From: Polynucleobacter sp. UB-Piko-W3
Lineage (GTDB): Bacteria; Pseudomonadota; Gammaproteobacteria; Burkholderiales; Burkholderiaceae
Direction: 5' to 3'
DNA: 64,000 nucleotides
NCBI RefSeq assembly: GCF_018881635.1
Contig: NZ_JACVPY010000002.1
Location: forward strand, 1,260,525-1,324,524
Part shown: one piece after another, positions 19,030 to 27,380 of the stretch
Numbering within the stretch: the first letter of the stretch is position 1
How the letters are laid out: each line of letters starts with the position of its first letter
Made by a program: the position numbers and the translations under genes
The notes under the pieces: model-generated
The model's database searches: none
What the model was told of the DNA's origin: nothing
What the model saw: the letters and a program-made list of their open reading frames with translations, nothing else

Positions 19030-19464
19030 TCATACTGTCAGGGCATCTTCCTCAATCACAGCCCAAGTACTATCACCCAACTTCTTCACCGCCATTGAAT
19101 AGTTCCAGCCATCTGGAATACCGCAACTCCACTCTTTAGGGCCATTCTGAATGAGCACATTGACAGCATTTCTGCTGTCATAGTAGAGGTGATAGATTTT
19201 TCCATGAATCGGATTAAAACCAAACTTCGCAGCATGCACCATCTCAGTAGCATCAAGCCTGGATTGTAGTGCCCGCGCTTGCTTCATCAAAACCTCTGCC
19301 TGCTCCATAATGCGTTCGTACTCTAGCTTTGCATTTTGGCGCGCGACATTCACTGCCTTATCTTTTTCTTCAACTACTTTAATGGGAGCAAATACAGGGG
19401 CTCCAACCTCCATTGGATATTCAATCCCGGCATGTCTAGCTGGATCGGTATCTTCTATTCTCAT
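19030..19464 (-). CDS. DUF2452 domain-containing protein
   Basis: A 144-residue soluble protein. A central helix (EEKDKAVNVARQNAKLEYE; EQAEVLMKQARALQSRL) leads into a C-terminal part with FGFNPIHGKIYHLYYDS, matching the DUF2452 family found in many proteobacteria and eukaryotes. Function is unknown. The gene lies between sodC (26 bp upstream) and quinone reductase on one strand, suggesting a stress-linked unit, but this is inference. Confidence 0.75.
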   Translation of the reverse strand: MRIEDTDPARHAGIEYPMEVGAPVFAPIKVVEEKDKAVNVARQNAKLEYERIMEQAEVLMKQARALQSRLDATEMVHAAKFGFNPIHGKIYHLYYDSRNAVNVLIQNGPKEWSCGIPDGWNYSMAVKKLGDSTWAVIEEDALTV

Positions 19465-19490
19465 TAAAATCCCTGTATCGCCTAAAGTGA

Positions 19491-20024
19491 TTACTTAATT
19501 AAGCCACAAGCAATACGCGGCCCTGAGTTACCGGCTGGCTGAGACTTATAGTCATCAGGATCACGATGCACTACCACCGAGCGACCCACAATTCCGGTTG
19601 GGCCTGTATTCACAGCAAAACCATGCATTGTTGCAGTGTAAGTAGCATTGCCATTCGCATCTGACTTAATGTTCGGCATATCGCCAGCATGATTCATACC
19701 ACTATTAGGCATGCCATGGGCTTTGGTATCTGGATTGAAGTGGCCAGCAGCACTAGTAGCATCGGGCGCAGAACAATCACCTTTTTCATGAACATGAAAG
19801 CCTTGCTCTGCATTAGGTTTTAATCCAGAAAATTTTCCGTTGACTAAAACATTGCTACCTTGCCAGGTAAAAGTCACTTCACCTTTTGCATTAGATCCAG
19901 ATCTAGAATCTAAGCTCGAACTTGCTTTTTGACCAGTGCCCTGCTCCATCGATTGGCAAGCAACTAAGGTAAAAAGTCCTGCTACAGATAAGCCAATTGC
20001 CACCTTTTTTAACTTTGTATTCAT
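19491..20024 (-). CDS. sodC: Cu/Zn superoxide dismutase, lipoprotein type
   Basis: About 177 residues. The signal ends in the lipobox LVAC, so the protein is probably lipid-anchored in the envelope. Copper and zinc ligands are visible: GFHVHEKGDCSAPD, AAGHFNPDTKAHG, MNHAGDMPNI and VVHRDPDDYKSQPAGNSGPR, including the active-site arginine near the C-terminus (SGPRIACG). It removes periplasmic superoxide. I use the ATG at 20022-20024 rather than the one two codons earlier, because the GGGAG ribosome site is too close to the first. Confidence 0.92.
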   Translation of the reverse strand: MNTKLKKVAIGLSVAGLFTLVACQSMEQGTGQKASSSLDSRSGSNAKGEVTFTWQGSNVLVNGKFSGLKPNAEQGFHVHEKGDCSAPDATSAAGHFNPDTKAHGMPNSGMNHAGDMPNIKSDANGNATYTATMHGFAVNTGPTGIVGRSVVVHRDPDDYKSQPAGNSGPRIACGLIK

Positions 20025-20119
20025 ATTCATCTCCCTGGGTTTTAAACTATTTCTTAGTACGCTACGAACGCCTCATATATCACCTCACGGAAAGTGTGAC
20101 ACAAAATCAGGGCGCCTGC

Positions 20120-20671
20120 TTAGCGCTTATAAAAGCTCAGGGTAACCTCTCCAAGCTCTATGCCAAACTTGCTCATTTTGGCCCTATTCAGCATGACTTT
20201 AGGGGTAACAAGGTACATCCAATCGTTAAATTGCACGTGGTAAATAGTACCGTCTACCGGTAGGGCTAGGGTATAGGTCCAATTTAGTGCATTACCCGCT
20301 AGGTCGCCCTGTGCCTCGCCGACAACATCATCTGCCCTACCAATATATTTTCCTGGGGATTGTTCAATCAAAGTCCAAATGCGTTTTTGCTTGGTGCCGT
20401 CAGAATAATCAAAGCTCTCATCGAGCGTGCCGACCTTCTTGCCATCCACTACTTTCCAGTCTGCCTTGATGAGTACTGTAAATCGTTTCTTTACCTCACC
20501 ACTGCGGTCTGTGAAGATCCCGTATGCATCAATCGTCCCTGAAAAATAATCACTGAGATCTAAAGTGGGCTTCTCATTTGCATACTGCTGAACATTCGGG
20601 CTCGTACATGCAAGTAAAAATGATGCACAAGCAATTGCGGCAAAAGACTTCAGATAAAGATATTGATTCAT
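20120..20671 (-). CDS. DUF3833 family lipoprotein
   Basis: A 183-residue protein with a lipoprotein signal (FLLACTSPN). The domain begins DLSDYFSGTIDAYGIFTDRSGEVKK (residues about 37-62) and holds IGRADDVVGEAQGDLAGNA; both fit DUF3833. The family is seen near lipid-modification genes such as cyclopropane fatty acid synthase and chalcone-isomerase-like proteins, though biochemical function is unknown. Here it follows the chalcone isomerase-like gene directly (0-bp gap), forming the end of a three-gene unit. Confidence 0.82.
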   Translation of the reverse strand: MNQYLYLKSFAAIACASFLLACTSPNVQQYANEKPTLDLSDYFSGTIDAYGIFTDRSGEVKKRFTVLIKADWKVVDGKKVGTLDESFDYSDGTKQKRIWTLIEQSPGKYIGRADDVVGEAQGDLAGNALNWTYTLALPVDGTIYHVQFNDWMYLVTPKVMLNRAKMSKFGIELGEVTLSFYKR

Positions 20672-21223
20672 TTAGCAGGCCTCATTTAAAAGTGGTGGCG
20701 GGCAACCTTGACCCAGTAATTCGCTTCGTAATTTTGGTACGCTTGTTTTAGGATCTAGCCAAATACCAAAAAAAGCTTTTGAAAATTCTATGCCAGGTAT
20801 TTGAGCAATGCGCTTACCATCATGATAAAAAATAGTTCCTTGTTTTGGCACATAGACAGCAGTTAAAGTCTGGCCAGACTCAATATTGGGAAAGACCTTT
20901 GCAAGCTCCTTACCCCATTGTGTTACCTGTGCATCTGGAACGCCCATTTTTTTCATCTCTTCAGCGCTGCTATTGGCAATGGAAACACCTGAGAATGATT
21001 TTTGATAACGAATATCCAGTGCAAACTCGGGTGAAGAGGGTGTGCCCGCACGATAAAAAGATGCATCGTAAATATGAAAACCCCACCAATTGAATCTACC
21101 GCTACCCTGCAGTTTTGCAGGATTTAATAAGCCATCAATAAAGGTGAGGTCTCGAGCAAAACCATTGGATATTAATAAAAAGATAGAAGTAGCCAAAATT
21201 AAAAGGATCTTGATCATTCTCAT
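20672..21223 (-). CDS. Chalcone isomerase-like family protein, exported
   Basis: A 183-residue protein with a signal peptide (to about SNGFARD). The core shows GSGRFNWWGFHIYDASFYRA, then FALDIRYQKSFSGVSIANSS and GTIFYHDGKRI, matching bacterial chalcone isomerase-like (CHI fold, fatty acid-binding type) proteins. These bacterial members probably bind lipids rather than isomerise flavonoids. Its ATG overlaps the DUF393 stop by 4 bp and it abuts the DUF3833 gene. Confidence 0.82.
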   Translation of the reverse strand: MRMIKILLILATSIFLLISNGFARDLTFIDGLLNPAKLQGSGRFNWWGFHIYDASFYRAGTPSSPEFALDIRYQKSFSGVSIANSSAEEMKKMGVPDAQVTQWGKELAKVFPNIESGQTLTAVYVPKQGTIFYHDGKRIAQIPGIEFSKAFFGIWLDPKTSVPKLRSELLGQGCPPPLLNEAC

Positions 21224-21630
21224 GGCGCACCCTTTGAGGATGTTGCCTTAACCAAATACAAGGCTGTTGGACCTAATAATCTAGAAATTGCATGACGATT
21301 TTTTGCAAAGAATCGGTAAGCAATCTGCAATGTGGCTTGTAATGATTTTCTAGAGAATATCCACGCTAAGAATGGGAGATCCGCCCTGCGGTATGCCTCG
21401 GAGAAAACAGTCACGCCCTGGATTAGTTCGCCATTGCCATACTGCCCATACATGGCAGCCAAGGCCTGGTCGCAAGAAATGCCAATCTTTGTAGAATCAA
21501 AGCGCTCAGAATTAATATCCACAAAATCCAATAGTCCAGCCTGATTTCTTCTAGATAAAAATAGAATCTCTGCCTGGCACAAAGGGCAAGCAGCGTCATA
21601 AAAGAGAGTGAGTTTTTCAATTGGATCCAT
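21220..21630 (-). CDS. DUF393 (DCC family) thiol-disulfide oxidoreductase-like protein
   Basis: A 136-residue protein with the DCC family start TLFYDAACPLCQAEILFLSR. The CxxC pair (ACPLC) and the acidic residue give the family its name and imply a thioredoxin-like redox role, not proven biochemically. Later AYRRADLPFLAWIF fits. It heads a minus-strand unit with the chalcone isomerase-like and DUF3833 genes. Confidence 0.85.
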   Translation of the reverse strand: MDPIEKLTLFYDAACPLCQAEILFLSRRNQAGLLDFVDINSERFDSTKIGISCDQALAAMYGQYGNGELIQGVTVFSEAYRRADLPFLAWIFSRKSLQATLQIAYRFFAKNRHAISRLLGPTALYLVKATSSKGAP

Positions 21631-21692
21631 GTCTGAGCAAGTTTAAGCCTTATTGAATAAACTAGTTGATAACCACACTATCGAAAGATGCT

Positions 21693-22067
21693 ATGCAAAA
21701 AGAAGTTGCCTTAAATGTATTTGGAGAACCCCTCATCCCCTGCTCATTTGACCCACTGACAGGCTTCTTTAGGGATGGCTGCTGCAAAACCAATGAAGAA
21801 GATGTTGGCAGTCACTTAGTTTGTGCCGTGGTCACAAAAGAATTTTTGCAATTTAGCCTTGAAAAGGGCAACGATCTAATAACCCCACGGCCAGAGTACC
21901 AATTTCCAGGGCTAGTTGCTGGAGATCAATGGTGCCTCTGCATTTCTCGCTGGATAGAGGCTGTGAATGCGCAATGCGCCCCTTTAATCAAATTAGAGAG
22001 CACTCACATCAATGCACTCAAAACAGTCCCCCTAGATATATTGAAAGAATATTCGAGCGAAGTGTGA
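21693..22067 (+). CDS. DUF2237 family protein
   Basis: About 124 residues. It contains LNVFGEPLIPCSFDPLTGFF, RDGCCKTNEEDVGSHLVCAV, AGDQWCLCISRWIEA and HINALKTVPLDILKEY, all hallmarks of DUF2237 (several conserved Cys, His and Asp). Function is unknown. An in-frame TTG nine codons earlier is possible; I prefer the ATG because family proteins begin close to NVFG. The stop overlaps the GTG start of the histone deacetylase-like gene (GTGA). Confidence 0.82.
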   Translation: MQKEVALNVFGEPLIPCSFDPLTGFFRDGCCKTNEEDVGSHLVCAVVTKEFLQFSLEKGNDLITPRPEYQFPGLVAGDQWCLCISRWIEAVNAQCAPLIKLESTHINALKTVPLDILKEYSSEV

Positions 22068-22963
22068 AGGCTTTCTATACAGATCGTTTTGTATTACCGC
22101 TACCAGCGGGACACCGCTTTCCAATGGAGAAATATTCTTACTTAAGAGATCTAGTAAAGACTGTTGCCGATATAGAGTTAATCGAAGCTCCCGCCGCAAG
22201 TGACACCCAAATTCTGTATGCCCATGATCCCAACTATCTTATTAAGATCATCAAAGGAAAATTAAATCCTCAAGAGCAGCGAGAAATTGGCTTTCCTTGG
22301 AGTGAAAAAATGGTTGAGCGCTCTCGTCGTTCTGCAGGCGCAACTGTTGCTGCGGCAAAAACTGCTCTTGAAGAAGGTGTTGCCATCAATTTAGCTGGAG
22401 GTACTCACCACGCGTATCGCAATATGGGAAGTGGCTTTTGTGTATTCAATGACTCTGCTATTGCAGCACGTACGCTCCAGAGAGAAGTGAACGTAAATCT
22501 GAAGATTGCGATTATTGATTTAGATGTTCATCAAGGTAACGGTACAGCTTCTATTTTGCAAAATGATCCCTCGATCTTCACGCTATCCATTCATGGTGAA
22601 AATAATTTCCCATTTAATAAAGAGCAAAGCGATCTTGATTTAGGCCTTCCAGATGGGTGTAATGATCACACCTACTTAACTTCCTTAGAGCAATGCCTAG
22701 ATGATCTTAGCTCTCGCTTCCAAGCAGACTGTCTGATTTATCTTGCAGGAGCAGATCCTCATGAAGACGATCGTCTGGGAAGGCTCAATATTAGTAAAGA
22801 AGGAATGCGCCTCAGAGATGAAACTGTTCTCCAGTTCGCCTTAGATAAAAGACTGCCAATAGCGATATCAATGGCGGGCGGCTATGGAAAGGAAATTGAA
22901 TCCACCGTAGACATTCATTTCCAGACCATCAAAGCTGCCTTGCACTTTCAGCAAGAATACTAA
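22064..22963 (+). CDS. Histone deacetylase-like family amidohydrolase (class II/AcuC-AphA type)
   Basis: A 299-residue arginase/deacetylase-fold enzyme. It shows DRFVLPLPAGHRFPMEKY, LAGGTHHAYRNMGSGFCVFN, IIDLDVHQGNGTASI (zinc ligands D and H) and LAGADPHEDDRLG (third ligand D). Bacterial members remove acetyl groups from polyamines, acetoin-related proteins or other small amides; which applies here is unclear. The real start is the GTG at 22064-22066, overlapping the DUF2237 stop; the longer open frame from 21929 reads through another gene and is not family-like. Confidence 0.88.
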   Translation: MKAFYTDRFVLPLPAGHRFPMEKYSYLRDLVKTVADIELIEAPAASDTQILYAHDPNYLIKIIKGKLNPQEQREIGFPWSEKMVERSRRSAGATVAAAKTALEEGVAINLAGGTHHAYRNMGSGFCVFNDSAIAARTLQREVNVNLKIAIIDLDVHQGNGTASILQNDPSIFTLSIHGENNFPFNKEQSDLDLGLPDGCNDHTYLTSLEQCLDDLSSRFQADCLIYLAGADPHEDDRLGRLNISKEGMRLRDETVLQFALDKRLPIAISMAGGYGKEIESTVDIHFQTIKAALHFQQEY

Positions 22964-22978
22964 CTGAGAGTCTAGCTA

Positions 22979-24682
22979 TTACCAAACTTGCTTTTTGCCA
23001 TCAATCCAAGTTTCCTTGACTTTAATATTGGCGATTTTTTCTGGGCTTGTCTTGCGAGGGTTTTTATCTAAGATCACTAGGTCAGCCTGCTTGCCTACTT
23101 CAAGACTGCCAATCTTGTCGTCAGACATGAGTTGATAAGCCGCATTAATCGTGACTGCACGAATCGCATCATCCACAGACACACGCTCGTTGGGCCCCAA
23201 GACTTCGCGGGGAGGCTTTTGCCATAGACGATCAACCCCTTCAGAAATATAGCGTAAAGGACTTACTGGAGAGATCGGAGAGTCGCTGTGATAAGTGAAG
23301 CGGCCGCCTTCTTTTTTAAATGAAGCGCCTGGGGCAATTCGGCTGGCACGCTCGGGGCCAACAATGTGATTATGAAAGGCTTCGCCCCAATAGTTCACAT
23401 GACCCACAGTAAATCCAGGAACAACGCCTAATTGCACAGCCTTTTTCACTTGTTCAGGCGTATTGATGGTGAAATGTTCAATTCGTAAACGGCGAGTTTC
23501 AGGCTTTGTATTGCCTGCTAAAAGCTTTGCATAGTTATTCAGAGTTTGTTCAACAGCACGATCGCCATTCGCATGAATTGATAATTGCCAGCCCTGATCA
23601 AAGAATGGTTTGATCAAACCAAAGAGATCTTCATCTTTGTAGTCAAGATCACCACGTCTTTTACTTCCCATTGGATAAGTGTATGGTTGATTTAACGCAG
23701 CCGTTAATCCCTGAGTAGAACCATCGGATACAAATTTGATGCCCACAAAACGTAGCCGGTCGTTTCCATCATTTGGCTTAATGGCATTAAAGTCTTTTGG
23801 AATTGCTGGGCCATATAAGTAGCCTCTGACGCGAAGTGGCCAGTCTTTACTAGCGCTTGCGCCCTGGAGTAACTTCACTTCATTATCTAAGCCCAACATG
23901 GCGCCCACAGTAATTTCAGTAGTTGTGGTGACCCCTTTCGAAGCAATCATCTTCCCTGTCTTTTGAACAGCCTTGAGTAAATCCGCATCCGAAGGTGGTG
24001 GCATTTTTTCCAAGAATGGCAAGTAAGAAGCGCCTTCAATCAAAACCCCAGTGAGCTTACCTTGAGCATTTTTCTGAAATACACCACCACCAGCTGGATT
24101 GGGAGTGCTATCAGTCACTCCAGCAATTTCAAAAGCCTTGTGATTGACATACGCAATATGACCAGATTGATTCAGCACGAAAATAGGAACTTCAGTGCTG
24201 ACCTTATCCAAAACATCAGCAGTTAATTCCGCCATGAATGGATTAGTGCGAGATGGATCTACGCCAAAGCCCATCAACCATTGCCCTTTTGGCAAAGTCT
24301 TTAAATGGGCTTTTAATTTGTTGCTAAGTGTTGCAACTGTGTCGTACTTAGTAGTGAAGTTAGAGAGATCTAGCCAAATATATTCACCAACAGCCGTCAA
24401 GATAATATGAACGTGAGGATCAATCAGGCCCGGCATAGCTGTGTTGCCTTGGAGATTGACAATCTTAGTCGTGCTGGCTTGCCATCCTTTTATCACGTCC
24501 GATTTAGCGCCTAGGGCAACAATTTTCCCATCCTTGACAGCAAGTGCTTCCACCTCTTCATTTTTGGCATTTACGGTAACAATGGGCCCGCCATAAAAAA
24601 TCGTATCTGCGTTATTCTGAGCGAAAGCCATAGAGGCATAAACGGCCATTACTGCAATAAGAAGGTTTGATGAAAATTTCAT
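22979..24682 (-). CDS. Exported amidohydrolase family protein (YtcJ-like)
   Basis: A 567-residue protein with a signal peptide (to about AFAQN). It shows NADTIFYGGPIVTVNAKNEE, the metal motif MPGLIDPHVHII, LSIHANGDRAVEQ and RIEHFTINTP, then FTYHSDSPISPVSPLRYI, all matching the YtcJ-type amidohydrolases (metal-dependent hydrolysis of C-N bonds). Export to the periplasm is common in this group. Substrate unknown. It is convergent with the deacetylase-like gene, with 15 bp between stops. Confidence 0.88.
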   Translation of the reverse strand: MKFSSNLLIAVMAVYASMAFAQNNADTIFYGGPIVTVNAKNEEVEALAVKDGKIVALGAKSDVIKGWQASTTKIVNLQGNTAMPGLIDPHVHIILTAVGEYIWLDLSNFTTKYDTVATLSNKLKAHLKTLPKGQWLMGFGVDPSRTNPFMAELTADVLDKVSTEVPIFVLNQSGHIAYVNHKAFEIAGVTDSTPNPAGGGVFQKNAQGKLTGVLIEGASYLPFLEKMPPPSDADLLKAVQKTGKMIASKGVTTTTEITVGAMLGLDNEVKLLQGASASKDWPLRVRGYLYGPAIPKDFNAIKPNDGNDRLRFVGIKFVSDGSTQGLTAALNQPYTYPMGSKRRGDLDYKDEDLFGLIKPFFDQGWQLSIHANGDRAVEQTLNNYAKLLAGNTKPETRRLRIEHFTINTPEQVKKAVQLGVVPGFTVGHVNYWGEAFHNHIVGPERASRIAPGASFKKEGGRFTYHSDSPISPVSPLRYISEGVDRLWQKPPREVLGPNERVSVDDAIRAVTINAAYQLMSDDKIGSLEVGKQADLVILDKNPRKTSPEKIANIKVKETWIDGKKQVW

Positions 24683-24782
24683 TGAATAGGGCCCAATTGG
24701 TTTAAGAGTGGTATTGAGTAATCATAATTGGTTTTTCTATCGCCAACCACTTATAAATCTAGTAATGATCTGAAAATGATCT

Positions 24783-24935
24783 TTAAGTGCACATTGCAAA
24801 ATAGAGAAATGAAGGCTCTTGGATCAATGAAAGATTAGCTTCTTCAGGCTTTGTGGTGATATAGGCCAAAACACATGCCGCAATGATTAGTAATGCACCG
24901 AGCCACAAGGCCCAAGATTTAGAATTTTTGACCAT
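24783..24935 (-). CDS. Small single-pass membrane protein, unknown
   Basis: A 50-residue protein with one strong hydrophobic helix (ALWLGALLIIAACVLAYIT) followed by a polar tail. I use the ATG at 24933-24935, which has AAGGGG six bases upstream; the longer frame to 24995 adds residues without a ribosome site. I do not recognise a family. It lies 100 bp upstream of the YtcJ-like amidohydrolase gene on the same strand. Confidence 0.5.
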   Translation of the reverse strand: MVKNSKSWALWLGALLIIAACVLAYITTKPEEANLSLIQEPSFLYFAMCT

Positions 24936-25152
24936 ATCAAACCCCTTAAGAAGATATCTGACGTATTTTGCATTCAAACTCCCTAAAGCAGGCAAATTTT
25001 GAGACTAATGTGTCTCCCTATCAAGGAAGCACCACGGGGAGCGCAGTAATAACTAATGAAGATCGCTAAATGGACCTAACACTAGTAATTAATCTCATTA
25101 CAGGTGTAGTAGCAATTGATTGATAGCAAGTCCAAAAGAACCGACTAAAAAT

Positions 25153-25166
25153 ATGATCTAGATCAA
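25153..25166 (+). promoter_or_regulatory. FNR/ANR-like binding site
   Basis: The sequence ATGATCTAGATCAA matches the FNR consensus TTGATNNNNATCAA at nine of ten defined bases. It is centred about 41 bp before the start predicted from a -10-like TAGCAT at 25188-25193, the spacing of class II FNR activation. It lies upstream of the small cytochrome c gene. Confidence 0.5.
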
Positions 25167-25229
25167 GCCTTCATATTGTTAACGAACTAGCATGAAAGAT
25201 GAAGTATCACTCTTAATGATTGGTTCAAT

Positions 25230-25535
25230 ATGAAAAATATCGTTGCCCTCGCTTTCATCTTTTCACTATTGATGCCTAATTTAGTTTATGCCAATCGACA
25301 ACTCGCTATGCGTAATGGCTGTATGAGTTGCCATGCGGACACTGAAATGGATGCGCCACCATGGCGCGAACTTGCGATTAAATATAAAAAATACCGTGGC
25401 CAAGCAGAGGCAGCTAGTGTTCAAGGAGAAAAATTGAGAAAGGGTAAGTTGTTTAAGAATATCAAGGCGCATCAAGCATTAAGCCCAGCCAATGCAACAG
25501 AACTCATGCAATGGATTATTGATGGCGCCAATTAG
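25230..25535 (+). CDS. Small c-type cytochrome, exported
   Basis: A 101-residue protein with a signal peptide (to LVYAN). A single heme attachment site CMSCH lies at about residues 31-35, then PPWRELAIKYKKYRGQ, typical of class I small cytochromes. The C-terminal region where most relatives carry the axial methionine (usually P-M-P) reads instead NIKAHQALSPANATELMQWI, so a histidine may replace it. The protein probably carries electrons in the periplasm and depends on the Ccm system encoded upstream. An FNR-like site lies 64 bp before the ATG. Confidence 0.88.
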   Translation: MKNIVALAFIFSLLMPNLVYANRQLAMRNGCMSCHADTEMDAPPWRELAIKYKKYRGQAEAASVQGEKLRKGKLFKNIKAHQALSPANATELMQWIIDGAN

Positions 25536-25630
25536 GGAAATACATGATGAGATGTAGATCGCCCAACATTAGTTTTAACTTAAACTAAACTGAGGAGTCT
25601 TTTAGAACAATTAAATCCAAGGAAAGAGTA

Positions 25631-26266
25631 ATGAGTCTGATTGAGAAGTTGCAATGGCGCTATGCCACTAAAAAAATGGATCCAACAAAAGTAGTGCCGC
25701 AAGATAAGGTTGAGCAAATTCTTGAAGCTATTCGCTTAACAGCAAGCTCTAGTGGATTACTGCCATATGAAGTACTAGTCATCACCAATAAAGAGATTCG
25801 AGAAAAAATGAAGCCGATTGCAAATGGGCAATCGCAAATTGTTGATTGCTCACACCTACTCGTCTTCGCAGCTTGGGATAACTACACTGCAGAGCGTATT
25901 AATGATGCGTTTGATATGACTGAGAAAATCCGTAATTTTACGAGTGACGCTGGTACGGCTTATCGTCAAATGCTTCTGAAGGTCTACCCAGCGAGAGATT
26001 CAGAAATCAATTTCACACACGCTGCGAAACAAGCGTATATCGGACTTGGCACTGCACTGATTGCTGCAGCTGAAGAGCAGATAGATAGCACCCCTATGGA
26101 AGGATTTGATCCACAAGCGCTAGACACTCTTCTGAACCTCAAAGAAAAAGGTTTGCGTAGTGTTGTCATGCTGCCTTTGGGCTACAGAAAAGCCGATGAA
26201 GATTGGTTGCTCAACCTCAAGAAGGTTAGGCGTGCCAAAGAAAGCTTTATTCGCTGGATCAGGTAA
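25631..26266 (+). CDS. NAD(P)H-dependent oxidoreductase, nitroreductase family
   Basis: A 211-residue flavin enzyme. It shows QWRYATKKMDPTKVVPQDKV and AIRLTASSSGLLPYEVLVI, and it ends RKADEDWLLNLKKVRRA, matching the NfnB/YodC group. Such enzymes use FMN and NAD(P)H to reduce nitroaromatics or quinones. It has an AAAGAG ribosome site. It is preceded by the cytochrome c gene (95 bp) and followed by a very strong terminator. Confidence 0.87.
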   Translation: MSLIEKLQWRYATKKMDPTKVVPQDKVEQILEAIRLTASSSGLLPYEVLVITNKEIREKMKPIANGQSQIVDCSHLLVFAAWDNYTAERINDAFDMTEKIRNFTSDAGTAYRQMLLKVYPARDSEINFTHAAKQAYIGLGTALIAAAEEQIDSTPMEGFDPQALDTLLNLKEKGLRSVVMLPLGYRKADEDWLLNLKKVRRAKESFIRWIR

Positions 26267-26284
26267 ATAGTTATCCTGCAGTGA

Positions 26285-26324
26285 CAAATAAAAACACCAA
26301 CTCTTAAGTTGGTGTTTTTATTTG
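26285..26324. terminator. Bidirectional rho-independent terminator
   Basis: A perfect 18-bp inverted repeat (CAAATAAAAACACCAACT / AGTTGGTGTTTTTATTTG) with a 4-nt loop lies between the convergent nitroreductase and Bug receptor genes. A/T-rich outer arms give U-runs for both strands. Confidence 0.92.
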
Positions 26325-26385
26325 CGGTGAGCTGTTATGGCCAAAGAGTAAGCCATAGACTCACCATAATTCAAAAAGTAGCAGC

Positions 26386-27354
26386 TTACTGAGGTTTAAC
26401 TCCGGCATTTTTCATGGCAACTTTCCATCTCTCAATATCCGTCAACAGGAATTTAGATGCATAACTAGGATTAGCAATTGCGGGGGTTGCCACAGAAGCA
26501 TCCATTTCGCCAAAGCGACGCACTAAACCTGGATCTTTCAGCGCATTATTTAATGCCTTTGTTAATCGATCAATCACCGGCTTAGGCGTATCTTTTGGTG
26601 CATATAAAGCATGCCAAACTGATAATTGAAAACCAGGCATGCCAGACTGACTGAACGTGGGTGTTGAGGGTAAGGAGCTAATGCGATCCTTATTAGCTAC
26701 AGCAAGTGCTTTGATACTACCTGCACGAATATGCTGCAATGTACTGGCAGGTTGATCGCAAATGACATCCACCTGCCCTGCTAACAAATCATTGAGTGCT
26801 GGTCCAGTTCCTTTATAAGATACCGAGAGCCAAGATGCTCCTAGCGTAGATTTCATGAGCACTTCGCACAAGTTCGATGTAGCGCCAATACCTGCATTGG
26901 CAAAATTTACCTTATCAGGATTTGCCCTCACATAATCAATAAAACCTTGAAGTGATTCTGCTGGAAAATCCTTCCTTGCCACTAGAACCATTGGAACCTC
27001 AGTCACCATACCAATAGGAATAAAGTCAGTAGCTGGGTCATAAGGTAATTTTGTATATAGCGCTGGTGCAGATGCTTGCGCCATATTATGAAAAAGCAAG
27101 GTGTAACCATCTGGACTCGCTTTGGCAACCTTAGCTGCGCCAATCGTTCCACCTGCGCCACCAGTATTTTCAATAATGACAGCTTGGCCTAAGTCTTTCG
27201 ACATGGACTGCGCCAAAATTCTACCCAACACATCTGTAGAGCCACCGGGAGGATATGGCACAACGATAGTGAGTTGCTTTTCAGGATAGGCGGCAAATGC
27301 TAGAGATACCGAAAGGCAGCTAAATACCAAAAGAAGTTTGTAGATGAATTTCAT
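26386..27354 (-). CDS. Bug family (TctC-type) substrate-binding protein
   Basis: A 322-residue periplasmic receptor with a signal peptide (to SLAFAA). It shows YPEKQLTIVVPYPPGGSTD, ENTGGAGGTIGAAKVAKAS and PDGYTLLFHN, and the typical mid-domain NFANAGIGATSNLC. It follows a beta-hydroxyacid dehydrogenase-like gene (26 bp) and a carboxymuconolactone decarboxylase gene on the same strand, so its ligand could be an acid degraded by those two; this is inference. Confidence 0.9.
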   Translation of the reverse strand: MKFIYKLLLVFSCLSVSLAFAAYPEKQLTIVVPYPPGGSTDVLGRILAQSMSKDLGQAVIIENTGGAGGTIGAAKVAKASPDGYTLLFHNMAQASAPALYTKLPYDPATDFIPIGMVTEVPMVLVARKDFPAESLQGFIDYVRANPDKVNFANAGIGATSNLCEVLMKSTLGASWLSVSYKGTGPALNDLLAGQVDVICDQPASTLQHIRAGSIKALAVANKDRISSLPSTPTFSQSGMPGFQLSVWHALYAPKDTPKPVIDRLTKALNNALKDPGLVRRFGEMDASVATPAIANPSYASKFLLTDIERWKVAMKNAGVKPQ

Positions 27355-27380
27355 AACACTCCTATCAAATAATTATGGAA

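Noticed and set aside
19997-20263. Plus-strand frames between sodC and DUF3833
   Set aside because: They overlap both genes antisense, with no ribosome site or family features.
21929-22063. N-terminal extension of the deacetylase-like open frame
   Set aside because: It reads the DUF2237 gene in another frame; the protein becomes family-like only after the GTG at 22064.
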